In this document: positions 16,659 to 26,535 of the stretch, in pieces
Layout: every line of letters starts with the position of its first letter
Numbering within the stretch: the first letter of the stretch is position 1
Assembly (NCBI RefSeq): GCF_002014985.1
Contig: NZ_MUXU01000056.1
Span: 1-64,000, forward strand
DNA: 64,000 bases
Direction: 5' to 3'
From: Moraxella caviae
Lineage (GTDB): Bacteria; Pseudomonadota; Gammaproteobacteria; Pseudomonadales; Moraxellaceae
Translations under genes and position numbers: made by a program
Notes under the pieces: generated by a model
Seen by the model: the letters and a program-made list of their open reading frames with translations, nothing else
The model's database searches: none
What the model was told of the DNA's origin: nothing

Positions 16659-17876
16659 TCATCGATGATTGGATAAATATCCCGCCTCTTCGCTGACAGC
16701 AAGTTTTGGGTGATCGCCATCTGGAATCGCTTTACGCAGCACCAAATAGCCCACCACGCCAGAAATGATCGAGCCCAAAATAATGCCTAAGCGCGGATCA
16801 AAGCCATCTGGCTGACCGCCAAACGCCAAGCCGCCAATAAACAGCGACATCGTAAAGCCAATACCGCACAGCAATGCCGTACCATACACTTGGCGCATGG
16901 TGCAGCCCTTTGGAACACTGGCAAGACCCAGTTTGACGGCAAAAAGCACCGCCGCCATAATGCCAATTTGCTTGCCCAAAAACAGCCCAGCGGCAATGCC
17001 CAGCGGCACAGAATGCAGCAGCGTATCCAGACCAGCGCCTGCCAGCGAAATGCCAGAATTAAAAAACGCAAACAGCGGCAAAATACCAAACGCCACCGTA
17101 TTATGCAAGTCATGCTCAAGCTCTTCTAGTGGCGAATGCTCAGGGTCTTTTTTATTCACCAGCGGAATAAAAAACGCCAACAGTACGCCAGCCAGTGTCG
17201 CGTGTACGCCTGATTTGAGCATCGCTGCCCACATAATCAGCCCCACAAACAAATAAGGCGTTAGGCGTGTGATGTTCATGCGGTTGAACAAATACAAAAT
17301 CGGCAAGCACACCGCCGCCACGCCCAGCGAAAACAGCGACAAATCAGACGTATAAAACAGCGCAATGATGATAATCGCACCCAAGTCGTCAAAAATCGCA
17401 ATAGACACCAAAAAAATCTTCAGCGCATTTGGCACACGGCTGCCCAAAAGACTCAGCACGCCAATGGCAAAGGCGATGTCCGTTGCCGCAGGAATCGCCC
17501 AGCCTTGCAGATATTCAGGGTTATTCATATTAAACGCTGCATACACCAGCGCAGGCGCAATCATACCGCCCACCGCTGCCAGCGCAGGCAGTAAAATTTG
17601 CTTGACATCAGACAGCTCACCCACCAGCGCTTCACGCTTTAGCTCAAGCCCCACCAAAAAGAAAAATATCGCCATCAAGCCATCATTCACCCAGTGGTGC
17701 GCGTCTTTGTCAATCACAAAATTGCCAATCTGCAGCACCACAGGCGCATGAATAAAATCGCTATACAGCCAAGACAGCGGCGAATTGGCAACGATCATCG
17801 CCAAAATTGCCGCCAGCGCCAGCACGATACCGCCTGCCGCTTCTAATGCGAAAAATGCTTTGAGCTTTTGAAACAT
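16659..17876 (-). CDS. nhaA: Na+/H+ antiporter NhaA
   Basis: An inner-membrane antiporter that exchanges two protons for one sodium ion, used in pH and salt homeostasis. It has 405 residues with about twelve helices. [15 protein letters not shown] and [18 protein letters not shown] carry the conserved Asp residues of ion binding (equivalents of E. coli Asp133 and Asp163/164). The start at [16 protein letters not shown] is preceded by AAAGGACGG; an upstream ATG at 17924 would add 16 residues without such a site. The C-terminus is slightly longer than in E. coli (388). Transcribed alone. Confidence 0.95.
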   Translation of the reverse strand: MFQKLKAFFALEAAGGIVLALAAILAMIVANSPLSWLYSDFIHAPVVLQIGNFVIDKDAHHWVNDGLMAIFFFLVGLELKREALVGELSDVKQILLPALAAVGGMIAPALVYAAFNMNNPEYLQGWAIPAATDIAFAIGVLSLLGSRVPNALKIFLVSIAIFDDLGAIIIIALFYTSDLSLFSLGVAAVCLPILYLFNRMNITRLTPYLFVGLIMWAAMLKSGVHATLAGVLLAFFIPLVNKKDPEHSPLEELEHDLHNTVAFGILPLFAFFNSGISLAGAGLDTLLHSVPLGIAAGLFLGKQIGIMAAVLFAVKLGLASVPKGCTMRQVYGTALLCGIGFTMSLFIGGLAFGGQPDGFDPRLGIILGSIISGVVGYLVLRKAIPDGDHPKLAVSEEAGYLSNHR

Positions 17877-18297
17877 AAGCCGTCCTTTGATTGGGGCATG
17901 AATATTTACCGCTTGGCAAGCCATTCATGCAGCAAAACGGGACTTGCACGCCCACCCACGATGGGCAAACCAAGTTAAATCAGTACAATTTATCAGTATA
18001 AAATTGCGTAAAATACAGTTTAAAACACAAATTTTATGAATACAAGTAACATATAATTACACAAAATGCGCCATGATACAAATGCGTTTTGTAACCAAGC
18101 CAATAACCGCATTAAAAACAATAAGTTATAAAATACAATCTTTTTAATAACCTTTTGTCTAAATGGCAATTCTTGCAAATTTCCCATAAAGCACAGTTCA
18201 ATCAATCTACCTAATGGCTTGCTAAGTTTAAAAAGCACAAAAGGCGACAGTAGCCGCCTTTTATTTATAGCCTAAAACCTTTTAGCGTTTAAAATGT
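17877..18297. other. AT-rich region between nhaA and nitronate monooxygenase genes
   Basis: 421 bases containing the nhaA upstream region and, at the right end, the terminator of the gene at 18298. A 72-codon minus-strand frame (18020-18238) has no supporting ribosome site or recognisable features. Nothing else is seen. Confidence 0.5.
18239..18262 (-). terminator. Terminator after nitronate monooxygenase gene
   Basis: AAAAGGCG and CGCCTTTT stem with an 8-base loop; GTGCTTTTT follows on the minus strand. Confidence 0.7.
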
Positions 18298-19347
18298 TCA
18301 CGCAGGCAAATCCGCACACAGCCTTGCCACCAGATGAGCGATGGATTCACGCTGGCAATGCGCCACTGCCGTACCTGCCCACAAACTCATCAGCTCGCTG
18401 TCTGCCGCCTTGCCTGCATAAGCTCGCAATGCCTTTGTCATAGCATTTTGCGTGGGATAGCTGCGCACTTCACTGTGTGATGATAAGCCATCAAATTGGG
18501 CAAATTCACGCAAAAAATCATTGGTGATGCCGCGCGCCACCTTGCCTGAAAACAGCCGTGTGAACTGCGTATCCGCACCACTTGCCGCAAGCAATCTTTC
18601 TTGCCAAGCTGTAGAAATCACGCTTTCATGCGTGGTTAAAAATGCCGTTCCTACCGCCACCAAATCCGCACCAGCCGCCAAAGCCGCCGCCACTTGCTCA
18701 GCAGTGGCGATACCACCAGCGGCAATCAGCGGTATGTCGCTTGCCGCTTTGGCTTGCTCCACAAGCGTCAGTGTGTCTAATTTCTCGTCCGCTTCATGCA
18801 GCCAGCCGCCTTGATGTCCGCCAGCCTGCGCGCCCTGCACCACCACCGCATCTGCGCCCACCGCTTGCCACGCCAGCACTTCGTCCACATAATTTGCCGT
18901 ACCGATGATAATGCAGCCTTTATCCTTGAGTGCTTGCACTGCATTTTTGTCAATAATCCCAAAAGTAAAACTGACCACAGGCGCAGGATTGTCAAGCACG
19001 GCTGCAAATTGCGCCTTAAAATCGTGCGCAGGTTTTTCGTCCAGTGTAGGCGTAATGCCAAGCTCGGCGTACTTTTTGGCAAGCCATTCAGGCATCTCAC
19101 CTGCCAATTTGCTCGTCTGCTCATCATCAAGCACCATTAAATTCACCGCAAAGGCTTGCTTTGTTTGCGCTTTAATTTTAGCGATTTCATCAGCGATGGC
19201 ATCTGGCGACATCATGCCTGCGCCAAGCGACCCCAGTGCGCCTGCCTGACACGCCGCCACGACAAAATCCGCATTACTCGCCCCTGCCATCGGCGCTTGT
19301 ACAATAGGCGTGCGCAGTCCAAGTTTGTTCATTAAAATATTTGGCAT
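18298..19347 (-). CDS. Nitronate monooxygenase (2-nitropropane dioxygenase family)
   Basis: An FMN-dependent TIM-barrel enzyme that oxidises alkyl nitronates such as propionate 3-nitronate. The 349-residue product shows MNKLGLRTPIVQAPMAGASN at the start, GALGSLGAGMMSPDAI, the AQAGGHQGGW loop with the catalytic His, IPLIAAGGIATAEQVAAALAAGADLVAVGTAF for the FMN phosphate site, and a terminal LWAGTAV. The start is placed at 19347, where GGAAAAAAAGAAA precedes MPNILMNKLG; the frame is open for 61 more codons upstream but these do not look like the family. Single gene with its own terminator. Confidence 0.9.
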   Translation of the reverse strand: MPNILMNKLGLRTPIVQAPMAGASNADFVVAACQAGALGSLGAGMMSPDAIADEIAKIKAQTKQAFAVNLMVLDDEQTSKLAGEMPEWLAKKYAELGITPTLDEKPAHDFKAQFAAVLDNPAPVVSFTFGIIDKNAVQALKDKGCIIIGTANYVDEVLAWQAVGADAVVVQGAQAGGHQGGWLHEADEKLDTLTLVEQAKAASDIPLIAAGGIATAEQVAAALAAGADLVAVGTAFLTTHESVISTAWQERLLAASGADTQFTRLFSGKVARGITNDFLREFAQFDGLSSHSEVRSYPTQNAMTKALRAYAGKAADSELMSLWAGTAVAHCQRESIAHLVARLCADLPA

Positions 19348-19682
19348 TTTCTTTTTTTCCGTGCGTGATGGTTGGTAGTTTGGCGTAAAGCTCTTGGCAA
19401 AATCAGCCAAATTTAATGATAACACAACGCACAAAAAACACAACCGCCGATTTACGCTTGCCAAACTTCCGCTAAATTTTGCCCAGTTCATGCCAATTCG
19501 CACAGCACACCCAAGCAAATTTACCGACACACTTTCATCTACATTTTGCTAATTTTCCGTTACATTACTGAGAATAATTTGCGTTATAATTTTGGGCATT
19601 CGGTGGATTTTAAGGCATTTTGCCAATTTTTCACCGACATTTTTGTTTCTCAACACATTTTCATCAATCAAGGAGAAATCGC
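19348..19682. other. Divergent intergenic region between nitronate monooxygenase and MliC lipoprotein genes
   Basis: 335 bases holding promoters of both divergent genes. A TATAAT-like element (GCGTTATAATTTTGG, about 19583-19590) suits the plus-strand gene. No gene is seen. Confidence 0.5.
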
Positions 19683-20246
19683 ATGAAAAAATTACTATTG
19701 ACTGGCAGTGTTTTGGCAGCGGTGCTTGCCACAGGCTGTGCCACCGGCCACTACGCAGCGCACGCCCATCAAGACAGCAAAAGCCAAATGCGCCACGACA
19801 GCAAAAAAGGCGGCAAACACACGCACCACAAACACGACAAACTGACCCAAACCTACCGCTGCGAAAATGGCGCGGTTGTTCATGCGCATTATCAGCCAAA
19901 AACCAACAACGCCAAATTTGCCATCAGCGCACCCAGCTGGCAACTTGACAACGCCCAAATCACCATGAACGCTGACGTAACGGGCTCTGGTATGCGCTTT
20001 GTAAATGACAGCAACCCGGCCGCCAAATACGAATGGCACACCAAAGGCGCAGACGGCATTTTGTCAGTAAGCACTGCCGATGGCAAACAGCACAGCTTGC
20101 AATGCTCAAGCGCAAACTTGGCTCAGCACAAAAAACCAGCCAAACATAAGCAATCCGAAAAACACGAAATGCGCAAGCAAGGCAAAAACCTGCCGCAGCC
20201 CATCGCTCCACAATCAGCGCAACCAGCGGCAAATCCACAGCCTTAA
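19683..20246 (+). CDS. Lipoprotein with MliC-type lysozyme inhibitor domain
   Basis: A 187-residue lipoprotein. The signal peptide MKKLLLTGSVLAAVLATGC ends in a lipobox with Cys19. It is followed by a His/Lys-rich linker (about 20-55), an MliC-like beta domain (about 57-145, starting TQTYRCENGAVVHAHY with GSGMRFVNDSNPAAKYEWHTKG and ending at the second Cys in LQCSS), and a Lys/Pro/Gln-rich tail. MliC proteins bind the active site of C-type lysozyme and protect the cell wall from host lysozyme. The unusual part is the two basic, His-rich flanks (HAHQDSK, HTHHKHDK), which could bind metal or anionic surface. The ribosome site AAGGAG is ideal. Confidence 0.82.
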   Translation: MKKLLLTGSVLAAVLATGCATGHYAAHAHQDSKSQMRHDSKKGGKHTHHKHDKLTQTYRCENGAVVHAHYQPKTNNAKFAISAPSWQLDNAQITMNADVTGSGMRFVNDSNPAAKYEWHTKGADGILSVSTADGKQHSLQCSSANLAQHKKPAKHKQSEKHEMRKQGKNLPQPIAPQSAQPAANPQP

Positions 20247-20283
20247 GCCCATAAATCAATCTATTAAATAAATTCACCAAAAC

Positions 20284-20313
20284 AAAAAGCACTCCAAAAA
20301 CGGAGTGCTTTTT
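20284..20313 (+). terminator. Terminator after MliC lipoprotein gene
   Basis: Perfect AAAAAGCACTCC / GGAGTGCTTTTT stem with a short A-rich loop. Confidence 0.85.
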
Positions 20314-20425
20314 AATGGCAATTTTACCGACAATCAAGCAACCATCAACTCATCAAATTTCAGCCGATGGTACGCTTGACTGTCAATGCGTCAATGCGCC
20401 TTGTTCAAATTGGCAAATCACCAAA

Positions 20426-21412
20426 TCAGTTGAACAGATGATCAATCGCCGCACGCTCTTCTTCAAGCTCGTTTAGCGTGATGTTGATGCGCTCTTGGCT
20501 GAACTCATCAATCTCAAGACCTTGAACGATTTTGTATTCGCCGTTTTCGGTGGTTACAGGGAAGCCGAACATCACACCTTCTGGAATGCCGTATGAGCCG
20601 TCAGATGGAATACCCATGGTTACCCATTCGCCATTTGTGCCAAGCGCCCAATCACGCATGTGGTCGATTGCTGCGTTTGCCGCTGAAGCTGCTGATGACA
20701 AGCCACGCGCTTCAATGATGGCTGCGCCACGCTTACCAACAGTTGGTAGGAATACGTTGGCGTTCCATTCTTGGTCGTTGATCATGTCTTTTACGCTCTC
20801 GCCGTTGATGGTTGCGAAGCGATAATCAGCGTACATGGTTGGGCTGTGGTTGCCCCATACGGTTAGGTTTTTGATGTCTTTTACAGCTTTGCCAGTTTTC
20901 TTCGCCACTTGGGTAAGCGCGCGGTTGTGGTCTAGGCGCAGCATGGCGGTGAAGTTTTTCGCTGGCAAATCAGGCGCTGATTTCATCGCGATGTAAGCGT
21001 TGGTGTTGGCTGGGTTGCCCACCACCAAAACTTTAACATCACGGCTTGCCACATCATTAAGCGCCTTGCCTTGAACGGTGAAAATTTTTGCGTTTTCTTG
21101 TAGCAAGTCGGCACGCTCCATGCCCGGGCCACGAGGACGCGCACCCACAAGCAGCGCATAATCAGCGTCTTTGAACGCCACATTTGGATCGTCTGTGCCA
21201 ATCACATCTACAAGCAGCGGGAATGCGCAGTCGTCCAGCTCCATGATAACGCCTTGAAGTGCTTGCTGTGCTTTTTCCACAGGAATTTCAAGCAGTTGCA
21301 AAATCACAGGCTGATCCTTGCCAAGCATTTCGCCTGAAGCGATGCGGAACAATAGGCTGTAGCCGATTTGACCTGCTGCGCCAGTTACAGCAACACGAAC
21401 GGGTTGTTTCAT
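20426..21412 (-). CDS. mdh: Malate dehydrogenase (NAD)
   Basis: Oxidises malate to oxaloacetate in the TCA cycle. The 328 residues start [20 protein letters not shown], a Rossmann NAD-binding segment. [15 protein letters not shown] holds the substrate-binding Arg loop, [13 protein letters not shown] the second Arg, and [12 protein letters not shown] the catalytic His. This is the cytosolic-MDH-like group (about 328 residues) common in Moraxellaceae and betaproteobacteria, not the E. coli 312-residue type. The start at 21412 is preceded by AAGGATTAT; an upstream ATG at 21427 lacks a site. It has a good promoter with an embedded palindrome (21613-21641). Confidence 0.96.
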   Translation of the reverse strand: MKQPVRVAVTGAAGQIGYSLLFRIASGEMLGKDQPVILQLLEIPVEKAQQALQGVIMELDDCAFPLLVDVIGTDDPNVAFKDADYALLVGARPRGPGMERADLLQENAKIFTVQGKALNDVASRDVKVLVVGNPANTNAYIAMKSAPDLPAKNFTAMLRLDHNRALTQVAKKTGKAVKDIKNLTVWGNHSPTMYADYRFATINGESVKDMINDQEWNANVFLPTVGKRGAAIIEARGLSSAASAANAAIDHMRDWALGTNGEWVTMGIPSDGSYGIPEGVMFGFPVTTENGEYKIVQGLEIDEFSQERINITLNELEEERAAIDHLFN

Positions 21413-21612
21413 AATATAATCCTTCATGACAACGTTTAAAGACGTTTTGTTTGTAGTAAATGCCTGCCGATTTTGGCACTGCTAAGCGCAAAAATCGCCC
21501 AAGCACGATGGTTATCAGCACAAACACGGTGCGCCAATGAAACTTTTATTTGCGTTTTTATGCCAATTGCTTTTTGCTAGTTTCAGCAGCATTCAAAAAC
21601 GCAACGTCCCCT

Positions 21613-21641
21613 AGTGTAGCACTTTTGTAACCAAAGTGCAA
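21613..21641 (-). promoter_or_regulatory. mdh promoter with palindrome in the spacer
   Basis: On the minus strand TTGCAC (21636-21641) and TACACT (21613-21618) are 17 bases apart. The arms GCACTTT (21619-21625) and AAAGTGC (21633-21639) form a perfect 7-bp inverted repeat filling the spacer and overlapping the -35, as an operator would. Confidence 0.6.
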
Positions 21642-21811
21642 TTTGAAAAATCAATTTTTACCATGCGTCCTTTTGACGAGGTTTTGCCAGACTTTTATCA
21701 ACTTTTTGCCGAACGTTTGTTAAAATTTTTGCCAAACGTTCAATAAGTTTTGTCCAGTTTTTAGCGCATAACACAGCAAAATCCGCCTTTTTTATTTTGG
21801 CAAATCATAAC

Positions 21812-21844
21812 AAAAAACAGCCAAACACTTGGCCTGACTGTTTT
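21812..21844 (-). terminator. Terminator after slt
   Basis: Minus strand: AAAACAG...CCAA GTG TTGG CTGTTTTTT, an interrupted stem followed by T residues. Confidence 0.65.
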
Positions 21845-21881
21845 GAGTTGGTAAATTGCAAACGCTTAAAATTACCAGCGT

Positions 21882-23948
21882 TTAATAGCGTGGCGATACC
21901 ACTCCCATGCGCTGGCTGATTGGCACATTTGCGCCCATCAGCGCACTATAAATCGTGGCGTTTTCCATGACGTGCTTGACGTATTCACGAGTTTCACCAT
22001 ACGGAATGGCTTCTACATATTGGTCAGCACTGATTGTGCCGTAAGTTGGCAGCCAGCGGCGAGCAGCACCCGGCCCTGCGTTATAGCCTGCAGTGGCAAC
22101 GGCAATTTGTCCGCCTGCACGATTGGCAAGGTCATTTAAGAACCAAGTGCCGTAGCGGATGTTGGTGTCAGGGTCGTTCATGCTGCCCGTGCTTTCACCC
22201 ATGCCACGCGCAATCTGATTGGCAGTACCCGGCATGATTTGCATCAAGCCGCCAGCACCAACGTGCGAACGCGCGCTCGGCTGAAAGCGGCTTTCTTGGC
22301 GCATGATGCCATAAGCCCAAGCAGGGTCAATGCCCACTAGGCGGCTGTACGTCATCACGCTGTTTTGGTACGGCATGGGGTGCGACAACGCAGCCGCTTT
22401 TAGGTTTGGCATATTATCCACCGCATAAATGCTGCGATGATATTCGCCCATGTCATGCGCTTTTTTGGCAGCAGCCAGCGCAAGTGCGTTGTCATTATTT
22501 AAGCGTGCCTTACGCACCGCCCAATTCCACTCGCGCCCTGTGTGTTCGGCTGAGACGCTGTTTTGCATCATCAAAAACGCTCGTGCAAAGTACTGATCTT
22601 GCATGACGCGCGCTTCGTCTTTATGGCTGATGTTTGGCATGGCATTACCGCCGATATCGTTTAGCGTCAGACGCTGCCCAATGCGGTCTTTGGCAAGCAG
22701 ACCATAATAATCCACACCTTTTGCCAAATTATTATAAATGCGGCGTGCTTGCGACTGCTTGCCTGTTTGCTCATAGCCGCGCGCCAGCCAGTACTGCCAC
22801 ACACGCTGCTCTTGCTGCACGGCAGTCATGGCACTGATGGCGTTCACCACGTCCGCCCACTGGCTAAAATGAATCGCCACTTGCGCATAATCTTCGGCTT
22901 CTTCGTAGTTAAATGGCTCGCCTAAGCTGTTACGAAACCACGTTACCGCCTCCATATTAAAGCCGTCATCGGTGTTCATGTTCATGCGCTTCACCGCAAT
23001 GCTGCGCCACGCATAGCGGCGTGCCATGTCGGTCAAAAGACGCTGATGACGGTGGTTGTCTTGATTGATGTCATAATTAAGCTGCATGGCGGCTTCACCA
23101 TAAGAACGGTGCGCCAGCTGGCTGATGGCATAAACGTACAAATACTGATTCACTTCGCTAAAAGGCTCGGTGTTAAAGCGTGTGATGAATGAATTTGGGT
23201 CGTTGCGAATGCTGCGCAGCGTGTCAAAGCTGATTGGTAAGCCTAATTTGCCTGCCAATTTTAGGATATTTTCCGACTTATCCAGCGGTGCTTGGCGGCT
23301 AGAAAGCTGGCGGCGGTCAATGCGCATCATGCGAATCAGCTGCTCGTGCTGGTCGGTGCGGCTAATGCGTGGATTGTCCGCCATTTCGTGCGCAAGTTTG
23401 TCGCACAAAGATTGGCGCACTTGGGTATTTAGCCACACTTCAGGTTTTTGGCTTAATGCACGCGCATCGCCTGCACCATTAAAGCCAAGCGCGATGGCAC
23501 ACGCTTCGGACGCATCGGCATTTTCAATAGAGCCTGCCACTTCACGCACGCTGTAGTAGTCGCCTTCTCGTGCTTTGGTTTCGGCATAATCCGCCGCCAG
23601 CTTCTCGCTCATCACGTTGCTTGGATATTGACGCACAAAGTCATTGACCGTCTGCGGTGATTGACTGGACAGATTATAATTCAAACGCCAATAAGTCGGA
23701 TACACCGCAAACAGCGAGCCTGCCATGCTGTATTCATAATCACGCATGGCGCTGGGGCTGGATTTTTGGCGCTCAGCGTCAATGAACTGATAAATACTGC
23801 CGTCATTAGCATTGCCCTGCGCACACGCCACTTGGCTTAGCACACCTGCGCACAATGCCGACACCAGCCCCAAATGCAAAACAGACTTGCCAGAAGCACG
23901 CTTATTTGCCGAACGCCAAGATGAAAAACGAGTAGCACGATTTGTCAT
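21882..23948 (-). CDS. slt: Soluble lytic murein transglycosylase
   Basis: A 688-residue periplasmic enzyme that cleaves the MurNAc-GlcNAc bond to form 1,6-anhydro ends. It begins with a basic stretch and a signal peptide (about 20-45, LGLVSALCAGVLSQVACAQG). The long helical superhelix domain (about 60-480) is followed by the catalytic SLT domain: YGIMRQESRFQPSARSHVGA with the catalytic Glu, GLMQIMPGTA, and ATAGYNAGPGAARRWLP. The signal peptide's VACAQ could also be read as a lipobox-like sequence, but Ala follows the Cys in the usual signal peptidase I form. Length is normal for Slt70-like enzymes (about 645). Confidence 0.92.
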   Translation of the reverse strand: MTNRATRFSSWRSANKRASGKSVLHLGLVSALCAGVLSQVACAQGNANDGSIYQFIDAERQKSSPSAMRDYEYSMAGSLFAVYPTYWRLNYNLSSQSPQTVNDFVRQYPSNVMSEKLAADYAETKAREGDYYSVREVAGSIENADASEACAIALGFNGAGDARALSQKPEVWLNTQVRQSLCDKLAHEMADNPRISRTDQHEQLIRMMRIDRRQLSSRQAPLDKSENILKLAGKLGLPISFDTLRSIRNDPNSFITRFNTEPFSEVNQYLYVYAISQLAHRSYGEAAMQLNYDINQDNHRHQRLLTDMARRYAWRSIAVKRMNMNTDDGFNMEAVTWFRNSLGEPFNYEEAEDYAQVAIHFSQWADVVNAISAMTAVQQEQRVWQYWLARGYEQTGKQSQARRIYNNLAKGVDYYGLLAKDRIGQRLTLNDIGGNAMPNISHKDEARVMQDQYFARAFLMMQNSVSAEHTGREWNWAVRKARLNNDNALALAAAKKAHDMGEYHRSIYAVDNMPNLKAAALSHPMPYQNSVMTYSRLVGIDPAWAYGIMRQESRFQPSARSHVGAGGLMQIMPGTANQIARGMGESTGSMNDPDTNIRYGTWFLNDLANRAGGQIAVATAGYNAGPGAARRWLPTYGTISADQYVEAIPYGETREYVKHVMENATIYSALMGANVPISQRMGVVSPRY

Positions 23949-24450
23949 AATTTGATACTTTTAGATGATAATTATTGTTAAAAATAAGCGTGAAATTAAA
24001 ATCGCTTGATTGAATTTAGCAAAACTTCGCTGAATTTAAGCAAATTTAACCAAATTTGATTTAAAAACCAATCAAAACCGCTCATCAAAGCCATTTGTCA
24101 AGCCAAAACACGCTTACGCAAATTTTCATAGTCTATCAAGTTTGCGCACGTTTTTGGTTGCCGTCTTGTGTGAGCGTGTATTAAAGTTGTAAATTTAGCC
24201 AAATTTTATCGCAAAATATCACGCCTACGCACAAAGCACGCGCACCCACACGCCAAAGCGTGCTATAATATACGTTTGTCTTAAAAATTTTACAGCTTAT
24301 AAGTTCATCAGATGAGTGAAACTTTATTTAATGAAGCGAATAAAGCCAAATTTTTTAAGTTAATTTTAAGCCATTAAGCAATTTTAAACGCATCGCACCC
24401 ACTTTCGTTCATTCACCAAATCCAAATTCGGCAAACCCTTGGAGAAAACC
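23949..24450. other. Divergent intergenic region slt-miaB
   Basis: 502 bases, AT-rich near both starts. GTGCTATAATATACG (24260-24274) gives an extended -10 for miaB. GATGATAATTATTGTT near 23964 is weakly Fur-like. No gene is seen. Confidence 0.5.
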
Positions 24451-25935
24451 ATGACCGTTGCTACCTTTAATCCAAAAACCGACACCGCCAAAACCAGCGC
24501 CAGCTTGCACACGCTTAGCGAACCAAGCACCAATTCATCAAACTCCAATTCACCAGCAAATCAAGCACCCAAAAAAGTCTACATCGTTACTCAAGGCTGC
24601 CAAATGAACGAATATGACAGCCAAAAAATGGGCGATGTGCTGGGCGACAGCCACGGCATGATTGTTACTGATGACATCAATGACGCAGACGTGCTACTAA
24701 TGAACACCTGCTCAATCCGTGAAAAAGCCCAAGAAAAAGTGTTCAGTGAACTTGGCAGATGGCGCAAACTCAAAGAAAAAAATCCTGATTTAGTGATTGG
24801 CGTGGGCGGCTGCGTGGCTTCCCAAGAAGGCGATAATATCCAAAAACGCGCGCCTTATGTGGATATGGTTTTTGGGCCGCAAACCTTGCACCGCTTGCCA
24901 GAGCTGTACGACAGCACCACCAAGCAAGCCCACACAGATGGCGGCGCATTGCCAAAAAACCGCATTGGCGTGGTGGACGTATCCTTTCCAAGCATTGAAA
25001 AATTTGACTTTTTGCCAGAGCCGCGCGTAGAAGGCTTTAAGGCTTTCGTATCTATCATGGAAGGCTGCTCCAAATACTGCTCATTTTGCGTCGTGCCTTA
25101 CACACGCGGCGAAGAGCTGTCTCGCCCTTTGGACGACGTACTGGCAGAAGTGGCAAGCCTTGCCGAACAAGGCGTGCGTGAGATTAACCTACTCGGTCAA
25201 AACGTAAACGGCTACCGCGGCGAAAAAGACGATGGCACGATTTGCCGCTTTAGCGAACTTCTACATTATGTATCGCACATTGACGGCATTGAGCGCATTC
25301 GCTACACCACAAGCCACCCGCTTGAGTTTACCGATGACATCATTGACGCTTATAAGAGCATTGATAAGCTGGTATCGCACCTGCATTTGCCAATCCAAAG
25401 CGGTTCAAATAACATTCTTGCCGCCATGAAGCGCAATCACACCGTAGATGTGTACATCAATCAAATCAAAAAATTGCGTGCCATTCGCCCTGATTTGCAC
25501 TTGTCCAGCGATTTTATCATCGGCTTTCCAAACGAAACGGACGAAGATTTCAACGACACGCTCACGCTTGCCAAAGAGCTAGACTTTGACCATTCGTACA
25601 GCTTTATTTACTCAAAACGCCCCGGCACGCCTGCGTCTGAGCTGCCTGACAACGTCAGCTTTGAGACCAAAAAAGCACGCCTTGCCACCTTCCAAGACGT
25701 CATCAAAGAATCCACTTTCGCCAAGACGCGCGCGATGGTTGGGCAAGTGGTGCGTGTGCTGGTGGAAGAAAAAGCTAACCGCCGTGAAGGCTATTTGCAC
25801 GGCACCGCGGACAACACCCGTTCGGTGATTTTTAAAGGCGATGAAGCACTGCTTGGTAAATTTGTGCTGGTGAACATCACCAATGCCATCAGTATGCACT
25901 TGGTGGAAGGTGAATTGGTGGAGGTTTTGGGCTAG
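24451..25935 (+). CDS. miaB: tRNA-2-methylthio-N6-isopentenyladenosine37 synthase
   Basis: A radical-SAM methylthiotransferase that completes ms2i6A at position 37 of tRNAs reading UNN codons. The N-terminal UPF0004 domain carries auxiliary cluster cysteines Cys50 ([11 protein letters not shown]), Cys87 ([10 protein letters not shown]) and Cys121 ([11 protein letters not shown]). The radical SAM motif CSKYCSFC supplies Cys206, Cys210 and Cys213. A TRAM domain ends the protein (about 425-494). The 494 residues exceed the usual 440-475 because of a 40-residue Ser/Thr/Asn-rich N-terminal extension. The start at 24451 follows TTGGAGAAAACC; four extra codons upstream are open but lie inside the ribosome site. 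Confidence 0.95.
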   Translation: MTVATFNPKTDTAKTSASLHTLSEPSTNSSNSNSPANQAPKKVYIVTQGCQMNEYDSQKMGDVLGDSHGMIVTDDINDADVLLMNTCSIREKAQEKVFSELGRWRKLKEKNPDLVIGVGGCVASQEGDNIQKRAPYVDMVFGPQTLHRLPELYDSTTKQAHTDGGALPKNRIGVVDVSFPSIEKFDFLPEPRVEGFKAFVSIMEGCSKYCSFCVVPYTRGEELSRPLDDVLAEVASLAEQGVREINLLGQNVNGYRGEKDDGTICRFSELLHYVSHIDGIERIRYTTSHPLEFTDDIIDAYKSIDKLVSHLHLPIQSGSNNILAAMKRNHTVDVYINQIKKLRAIRPDLHLSSDFIIGFPNETDEDFNDTLTLAKELDFDHSYSFIYSKRPGTPASELPDNVSFETKKARLATFQDVIKESTFAKTRAMVGQVVRVLVEEKANRREGYLHGTADNTRSVIFKGDEALLGKFVLVNITNAISMHLVEGELVEVLG

Positions 25936-25970
25936 ATTTAAGATGGTCGTCCAAAAAGTATGCCAAACCA

Positions 25971-26000
25971 AAAAACGCAAGTCTTTATGGCTTGCGTTTT
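25971..26000 (+). terminator. Terminator after miaB
   Basis: AAAACGCAAG and CTTGCGTTTT stem around TCTTTATGG. Confidence 0.8.
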
Positions 26001-26129
26001 GTCTCGGCTTTTTGCTTTGCAAGCCCCAAACATACACAAGCACAACCAAGCATTGACAATCAAGCAACAAACCCATAAGCAAATGTGCTACAATCAAACC
26101 ATCACCAACCAAACCACAGGGAGAAAACC

Positions 26130-26375
26130 ATGCTGGGCGAGATTGAATACACCATGAACGAACTTTTTAAGCAGCTGGGTCTGGAATGCTCAGACGCGGC
26201 GATTGAAGAGTTTATCAAAAACAACCAACTGCCTGAAAACGTCAGCCTAAAAGATGCGCCATTTCTAAACGAGCAACAACGCACCTTTATCCAAGAAGAA
26301 TGGAAGCTAGACGCAGTATGGTCGCTCACCATTGATGAGCTGAACGCTCGTTTGCATGAGCCAGCCAATGATTAA
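26130..26375 (+). CDS. DUF2789 family protein
   Basis: An 81-residue soluble acidic protein. YTMNELFKQLGLECSDAAIEEF near the start, LKDAPFLNEQQRTFIQEEW and the terminal DELNARLHE match DUF2789, a small family of unknown function in Moraxellaceae and Pseudomonas-type bacteria. It is probably all helical. The start follows CAGGGAGAAAACC, almost the same leader as that of miaB. It is transcribed separately, between two terminators. Confidence 0.85.
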   Translation: MLGEIEYTMNELFKQLGLECSDAAIEEFIKNNQLPENVSLKDAPFLNEQQRTFIQEEWKLDAVWSLTIDELNARLHEPAND

Positions 26376-26403
26376 GACCGCACAATCATAAGCACCCCAA
26401 TAC

Positions 26404-26430
26404 AAAAACGTCCTAAATTGGGCGTTTTTT
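26404..26430 (+). terminator. Terminator after DUF2789 gene
   Basis: AAAACGTCC and GGGCGTTTTTT stem around TAAATT. Confidence 0.75.
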
Positions 26431-26478
26431 AATGCCGTTTTGACAATGATAAGAGCAATAAGGCAAAAATTACGCACA

Positions 26479-26506
26479 AAAAAACAGCCCCGAAAGGCTG
26501 TTTTTT
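26479..26506 (-). terminator. Terminator after the outer-membrane barrel gene
   Basis: Perfect AAAAACAGCC / GGCTGTTTTT stem with a CCGAAA loop; usable in both directions. Confidence 0.85.
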
Positions 26507-26535
26507 ACTGCAAATGCAGCGAATACCCAAAGGTA

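Larger units (their letters stand above)
21413..21881. other. Intergenic region slt-mdh
   Basis: Holds the slt terminator and the mdh promoter with its palindrome. No gene is seen. Confidence 0.7.

Noticed and set aside
18020-18238. 72-codon minus-strand frame between nhaA and the nitronate monooxygenase gene
   Set aside because: No ribosome site, no recognisable motif, and it runs through AT-rich spacer into a terminator.
23964-23982. Fur box upstream of slt
   Set aside because: Only about 13 of 19 matches in AT-rich DNA and no functional reason for iron control.
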